A DNA stretch of 64,000 nucleotides from NCBI GenBank assembly GCA_020638875.1, contig JACKHS010000002.1, positions 124,001 through 188,000 on the forward strand, given 5' to 3'. A program made the position numbers and the translations under genes. The notes below the pieces were generated by a model. The model saw only the letters and a program-made list of their open reading frames with translations, made no database searches and was not told where the DNA came from. Source of the stretch: Planctomycetota bacterium (GTDB lineage: Bacteria; Planctomycetota; UBA1135; GCA-002686595). How positions within the stretch are numbered: the first letter of the stretch is position 1; each line of letters starts with the position of its first letter. Shown here one piece after another: positions 60,152 to 64,000 of this stretch.

Positions 60152-61078
60152 ATGATCAAGCTTGAAGCAGGCGAGCGCATCGGCGCCTACCGCGTCATCG
60201 AGTTCCTCGCTCGCGGCGGGTTCGCCCTCGTCTACCTGGCCGAGGACTCCACCGGTGAGAAGGTCGCCCTCAAGGTCGGCGACGTCGCCGGCGGCGGCCG
60301 CTACGTCACGCGCTTCCTCGAGATCACCAACCAGCGCCGGCCCGAGGGCATCAGCCCCGACGAGACGCCGGCCGAGGCGATCTTCTTCCGCCAGGACGGT
60401 GTGCGCATCGACTTCCTCGACGTGCACGAGATCGACGACCTGATCCGGGGCGAGGGCGACCTGCTCTGCGGGGCCAAGAGCCCCAACCTCGTCAAGGTGC
60501 GCGAGGTCTTCGAGCACGACGGCCGCCCGATCGTCGCCATGGAGTACACGCGCGGCAAGACGCTGCGCGAGAAGGTGCGCGCCCTCGAGGGCATCCGCCT
60601 CAACTGGTTCCTGACCATCGTGCGCTCGCTGCAGCGCCTCAAGAAGAACGGTCAGCTCGAGTACCACGGCGACCTCAAGCCCGAGAACATCCTGATCAAG
60701 CCCTCCGGCTCGGTCGTCATGATCGACCCGGCCATGCGCATCGACGAGCGCGGCGTGATCACGACGACGCCGCACTACAACCCGCTGCTCCTGCGTGAGT
60801 CGAAGGCCGACGTCATGGCCATCGGCATCATGCTCTACGAGATCTTGACCGGCGTGCTCCCGTTCGACGACGTCCCGTGGACGTTCGCGGGCCGCGAGCA
60901 GGGCGGCGAGGTCGAGCGCCTGTCGCTGAGCTACTTCCTCAGCTACCCGCCGCCGAAGGAGCTGAACCCGAACACGCCCGACGCGCTGGCGAACATCGTC
61001 TACCGCTGCCTGATCCAGCAGGACTACGGCCTCGAGGAGCTCGAGAAGGACCTCGTGGACTTCCTGCGCAAGGAGTAG
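60152..61078 (+). CDS. Eukaryotic-like protein kinase with altered DFG motif
   Basis: A 308-residue kinase-fold protein. Glycine loop EFLARGGFALVYLAED (18-32), Lys41 in VALKVGD, and the catalytic loop as YHGDLKPENIL (Asp174, Lys176, Asn179), with HGD in place of HRD. The magnesium-binding DFG reads D192-P-A. The late-lobe motif DVMAIGIMLYEILTG is conserved. An insertion of about 45 residues follows Lys41. Asp192 is kept, so catalysis is possible but regulation of the activation segment must differ. No PASTA or transmembrane segment, so it is cytosolic. Start ATG 60152; strong terminator after the stop. Confidence 0.82.
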   Translation: MIKLEAGERIGAYRVIEFLARGGFALVYLAEDSTGEKVALKVGDVAGGGRYVTRFLEITNQRRPEGISPDETPAEAIFFRQDGVRIDFLDVHEIDDLIRGEGDLLCGAKSPNLVKVREVFEHDGRPIVAMEYTRGKTLREKVRALEGIRLNWFLTIVRSLQRLKKNGQLEYHGDLKPENILIKPSGSVVMIDPAMRIDERGVITTTPHYNPLLLRESKADVMAIGIMLYEILTGVLPFDDVPWTFAGREQGGEVERLSLSYFLSYPPPKELNPNTPDALANIVYRCLIQQDYGLEELEKDLVDFLRKE

Positions 61079-61099
61079 CGCGCGCCACGGTTCATGGCG

Positions 61100-61139
61100 A
61101 GCGAGGGCTCGGCGGGTCGTGGACCGCCGGGCCCTCGCT
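61100..61139 (+). terminator. Rho-independent terminator after the kinase gene
   Basis: A 16-pair stem (61100-61115 with 61124-61139, one G-U) with an eight-base loop, followed by CTTTCG. It starts 22 bases after the kinase stop codon. An ATG at 61094 just before it belongs to the longest open frame of the next gene, but translation from there would run through this hairpin. Confidence 0.75.
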
Positions 61140-61171
61140 CTTTCGTCGCGGCGCCGCGTATCCTGCGCCGC

Positions 61172-61633
61172 GTGCGCGAGCGCCTCCGACTCGACGCGGG
61201 CCAGGGCCTGCTCTTCGTCTGCAGCGGCAACATGGTGCGCTCGGCGTTCGCGGAGCTCTACGCGCGCCACCTCGGCCTCGCGGCGCCGGTGCGCTCCGCC
61301 GCGACGACCTACGCGAACCCGAGCCTGCACCCGCGCACGCGCGCCGCGCTGCTCGCCCGCGGCGTCGCACCCGAGCAGTTCGCGGGCTTCCGACCGACGC
61401 GGCTCGCGGCCCTCGACCCGCCGCCCGGCGCGGGCGAGCTCGTGCTCGGCATGACGCGCGAGCACCTCGCGGACGCGCGCGCGCAGGGCGCGCCGGGACC
61501 CGGCCTGCTGCTCACCGAGGCCGCCGGCCTCGCGGGCGAGATCGGCGACCCGTACTTCGACGGCGGCTGGGACGAGGTCTTCGCGACGCTCGCGCGCTGC
61601 GTCGAGGCGCTGCAGCGCGCGCTCGCCGAGTAG
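61172..61633 (+). CDS. Low-molecular-weight protein tyrosine phosphatase-like protein
   Basis: A 153-residue protein. The P-loop FVCSGNMVRSAFAE carries C17-x5-R23-S, the phosphatase signature, with M-V in place of the usual I-C. The general acid is probably Asp in GDPYFDGGWDEVF near the C-terminus. Related domains also serve as arsenate reductases. I place the start at GTG 61172, giving the family's usual short N-terminus; the ATG at 61094 lies against the terminator hairpin and would add 26 Gly/Pro/Arg-rich residues. Its position after a protein kinase suggests, but does not show, opposing roles. Confidence 0.82.
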   Translation: MRERLRLDAGQGLLFVCSGNMVRSAFAELYARHLGLAAPVRSAATTYANPSLHPRTRAALLARGVAPEQFAGFRPTRLAALDPPPGAGELVLGMTREHLADARAQGAPGPGLLLTEAAGLAGEIGDPYFDGGWDEVFATLARCVEALQRALAE

Positions 61634-61640
61634 CACGGAT

Positions 61641-62528
61641 TCAGCGCCAGCGCACCGTCGCGGTCACCGGCAGGTGGTCCGAGGGCCAGCGCGCGCCGAA
61701 GCGCGTGCGGTCGATGCCGGCGGCGAGCACGTCGGCCGCGCCGCGCACGAGCACGTGGTCGATCTTCTCCGCGCCCGGCGCCTCGCCGAAGCCCGTGAAG
61801 GTGCCGACGTCGGCTTCGTCGGGGTGCAGCGCGCGGAAGGTGTCGACGAAGCCGGCGGCGTGGAGCGCGCTGAGCGGCGCGCTCGCCTCGCCGGCGTTGA
61901 AGTCCCCCACCAGCAGCACGCGCTCGCCCGCCAGCCGCTCGGCGACGAGCTCCGCGCTGCGTCGGCGCGCCTCCGCGCCGCGGTGGTCGAGGTGCGCGTT
62001 CGCGAGCACGAAGACGACGTCCGTCGCGCGGTCGCGCAGGCGCACCCAGGTGCACACGCGCGGCAGCGCGGCGTCCCAGCCGCGGCTCGCGACCGCGTCG
62101 GGCGTCTCCGACAGCCAGAACGTCCCGCGCTCGAGCGCCTCGAAGCGCGCGCGCCGCCACAGCACCGTGCAGGCCTCGTCGTCGGTGCCCGGCCCCATGC
62201 GGCTCGGCCCGTAGGCCTCGAGCTCGGGCAGCTCGGCGGCGAGGAAGGCCGCCTGGAACGGCAGCGCCTCCTGCAGGCCGACGAGGTCGGGATCCTGCGC
62301 GCGCAACGTCGCCACCACCTTCCCGGAGCGCAGCTCCCAGCGGTCGAGGCCGTCGTTCGCCGTGCCGTAGCGGATGTTGAAGGTCACGACGCGCAGGTCG
62401 TCGCGCGTGGCGCTCGACGACGCCCCGTCGCGCGGCGGGTGCACGCACGCGACGAGGCCGGCGAGCGCGCAAAGGAGCCACGGGACCGCGGGAGTGCGGC
62501 GCTGCGCGGGAGACGACGGCGAAGGCAT
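61641..62528 (-). CDS. Endonuclease/exonuclease/phosphatase (EEP) family lipoprotein
   Basis: A 295-residue protein with a lipoprotein-like signal (VPWLLCALAGLVACVHPP). EEP-fold catalytic motifs are complete: VVTFNIRYGTANDGL (Asn), DLVGLQEALPFQ (Glu), FVLANAHLDHRG, VLLVGDFNAGE (Asp, Asn), EKIDHVLV and WPSDHLPVTATV (Asp-His). Exported members hydrolyse phosphodiesters, including phospholipids or nucleic acids. The start is ATG 62528. Converges with the phosphatase gene (7 bases apart). Confidence 0.88.
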   Translation of the reverse strand: MPSPSSPAQRRTPAVPWLLCALAGLVACVHPPRDGASSSATRDDLRVVTFNIRYGTANDGLDRWELRSGKVVATLRAQDPDLVGLQEALPFQAAFLAAELPELEAYGPSRMGPGTDDEACTVLWRRARFEALERGTFWLSETPDAVASRGWDAALPRVCTWVRLRDRATDVVFVLANAHLDHRGAEARRRSAELVAERLAGERVLLVGDFNAGEASAPLSALHAAGFVDTFRALHPDEADVGTFTGFGEAPGAEKIDHVLVRGAADVLAAGIDRTRFGARWPSDHLPVTATVRWR

Positions 62529-62680
62529 CGAAGCGGCGGCGGGGCGCTCGGCCCCGCGCACACGGTGTACCCGCACAGGGCGGGGCGTACCAGCCCCGCT
62601 CGCACCGACCGGTGCGCGACGTCTCCTCGGCGCGCCCCGGCTCGCGTAAGCTCGGCGCGATCTCCCCGCACGGCCCCGCC

Positions 62681-64000
62681 ATGGACGACACCTTGAACCT
62701 GCTCTGCGAGCGCGCCTGGGACGCGCTCGGCACCGGCGGAGACGTCGCGCGGGAGCTCGCGGACGCGCGGGAGCGCTTGGAGGCCCTCGAGGGCGCGACG
62801 CAGGATCTGGAGGCGTGGCGCTACCAGCTGCTGTGCGCGGCCGAGCTGCTCGCCGGCGAACGACCCGAGCGCGGCGCCGTGCGCGTGGAGGAGCTCGCGC
62901 CTCCGCCGGACGCGCGGCCGGTCGATCGCGCGCGCTGGCTGCTGCTGCGCGGCCGGGCAGCGGCGCGGCGCGGCGCGAACGGCGCGGCGGCGACGGCGTG
63001 GCTCGGCGAAGCGCTCGAGCTCCTCGGTGCGGCCGGCCGCGGGCGCGCGAGCGAGGCCGCGCACGCCCAGGTCGCGCTGGGCTACCTCGCGTACGGACGC
63101 CGCGCGTGGGAGGAAGCCGGCGGCCACTTCGCGCGCGCGGCCGAGCTCGCGCGCGCGCAGGGCAACGCGCACGGCGAGTCGATCGCCGAGATGAACCTCG
63201 GCAACGTCTACTACTGCCTGGGCGACTACGAGGAGTGCCTCGGCGCGTACAAGCGCAGTCAGGAGCTGCGCCTCGTGCAGCCGTCGCCGCTGCACGAAGC
63301 GCTCACGCTCGTGAACATCGCGTCGGTGCACGGCTACCTCGAGGAGCACGACACCGCGCTGGAGTTCCTCGAGCGCTCGCTGCGGCTGCAGGACGAGGTC
63401 GGGGCGTCGCCGCACCGCGTGTACACGCTGCTCGTGCGCGCGGAGGCCGAGCTGAAGTCGGGGCGCGCGTCGGCCGCGCGCGCGTCGGTCGAGCTGGCCG
63501 AGCGCGCGCTCGACGGGGACGACCCGGTGGCGCGCGCGATGCTCGCGGCCTCGCGCGCCGAGCTGCAGCTCGACTCCGGCGAGGTCCTCGCCGCGCTCGC
63601 CGGCTTCCGCGCGGCGGCCGCCGCGCTCGGCGACGTCGGCGCGCGCGAGTACGCTCACGGCGCGTCGTTCGGCGCCGCGCGCTGCCTCGTCGCCGCGGGC
63701 CGCGCGGACGAAGCCGTCGCCGAGCTGCGGCGCCTGCTCGCGGCCGAGGGCGACAAGCTCGGCGACGCCGCGCTCGCCACCGGACGACGCGCGCTCATCG
63801 ACGCGCTCGAGGCCGCGGGCGACTTCGAGGGCGCGCTCGAGGAGCAGGAGCGCCTGTTCGCGATGGAGGACGCGTGGCGCTCGGCCGGGACGCGCGTGCG
63901 CTTGATGCGCCTCTCGGCGCGGCTGCGCGCGCAACGCTCGGGTACCGAGCACGAGGAGGAGTGCACGGCGCTCGAAGCCGTGCAGCACCTCCTGCGACGC
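62681..64000 (+). CDS. TPR-repeat protein, 3' end beyond the window
   Basis: The frame opens at ATG 62681 and stays open for 440 codons to the last base, so the C-terminus is missing. It has no signal peptide. TPR-like units include ARWLLLRGRAAARRGANGAA, AQVALGYLAYGRRAWEEAGG, AEMNLGNVYYCLGDYEECL, TLVNIASVHGYLEEHDTALE and AGFRAAAAALGDVGAREYAH. This style of N-terminal TPR array is often followed by a diguanylate cyclase, kinase or HTH output domain, which would lie outside the window. Confidence 0.75.
   Translation, partial: MDDTLNLLCERAWDALGTGGDVARELADARERLEALEGATQDLEAWRYQLLCAAELLAGERPERGAVRVEELAPPPDARPVDRARWLLLRGRAAARRGANGAAATAWLGEALELLGAAGRGRASEAAHAQVALGYLAYGRRAWEEAGGHFARAAELARAQGNAHGESIAEMNLGNVYYCLGDYEECLGAYKRSQELRLVQPSPLHEALTLVNIASVHGYLEEHDTALEFLERSLRLQDEVGASPHRVYTLLVRAEAELKSGRASAARASVELAERALDGDDPVARAMLAASRAELQLDSGEVLAALAGFRAAAAALGDVGAREYAHGASFGAARCLVAAGRADEAVAELRRLLAAEGDKLGDAALATGRRALIDALEAAGDFEGALEEQERLFAMEDAWRSAGTRVRLMRLSARLRAQRSGTEHEEECTALEAVQHLLRR

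Noticed and set aside
1..64000. tRNA, rRNA, CRISPR arrays, insertion sequences, integrase or phage genes
   Set aside because: None seen: no cloverleaf-like segments, no spaced direct repeats and no transposase or integrase motifs on either strand.

Overview
The window is very GC-rich bacterial DNA with strong third-position GC bias, dense genes on both strands and no tRNA, rRNA, CRISPR array, transposase or phage gene that I can recognise. Gene content points to a planctomycete, probably of the lineage whose secreted proteins share a C-terminal module with the motif LFF..xNAVN...FGDGLRCAGG. Supporting traits are formylglycine sulfatases, FG-GAP/ASPIC-UnbV lipoproteins paired with TPR lipoproteins, many multihaem cytochromes, a nickel superoxide dismutase and HEAT-repeat secreted proteins. 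Both ends cut genes (a glycosyltransferase on the left, a TPR protein on the right). One poly-G tract near 4.6 kb looks like an assembly artefact.

Layout. 0-3 kb: end of an OGT-like glycosyltransferase, an ECF sigma factor, and a TetR-ric operon whose sigma70-type promoter is overlapped by a perfect inverted repeat. 3-9.3 kb: sulfatase, two secreted proteins sharing the C-terminal module, an HTH-bearing conserved protein and an exported Ni-SOD. 9.6-16.2 kb: a dihaem peroxidase facing a minus-strand cluster of an octahaem cytochrome, a small membrane protein, a ketosynthase with altered catalytic histidines and an HAO-like octahaem cytochrome. 16.4-19.9 kb: citrate synthase and two outer-membrane-type proteins. 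20.1-26 kb: a compact sulfur operon (ArsR regulator, Tat-exported molybdopterin oxidoreductase, four-cluster ferredoxin subunit, NrfD, two YeeE/YedE transporters). 26.2-28.5 kb: divergent ergothioneine genes egtB and egtD. 28.5-31.5 kb: spondin-like protein and an OmpR-type two-component system.

31.6-34.5 kb holds a divergent pair of unrecognised proteins that share a homologous C-terminal domain; with the cytochrome/ketosynthase cluster it is the best candidate here for an undescribed system. 34.5-41.2 kb: a glycosidase-like/SGNH fusion, two polyprenol-type glycosyltransferases and a dihaem oxidoreductase. 41.3-48.5 kb, all minus strand: a CstB-like persulfide dioxygenase/rhodanese, a LytS/LytTR two-component pair and three exported proteins with Gly/Arg-rich tracts. 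48.6-53 kb: FG-GAP and TPR lipoproteins, then two pilin-like genes. 53-59.3 kb: a Rieske protein with a long helical C-terminus, beta-carbonic anhydrase, a DUF3050 protein, a GNAT, a glycosyltransferase broken by two apparent frameshifts and a type II methionine aminopeptidase. 59.4-64 kb: a lipoprotein, a degenerate protein kinase, a low-molecular-weight phosphatase, an EEP-family hydrolase and a TPR protein that runs off the end.

The recurring theme is redox chemistry: sulfur (molybdopterin operon, persulfide dioxygenase, rhodanese domains, ergothioneine), nitrogen (RIC, HAO-like cytochrome) and oxygen (Ni-SOD, dihaem peroxidase). All functions are assigned by reading motifs; no database search was run.
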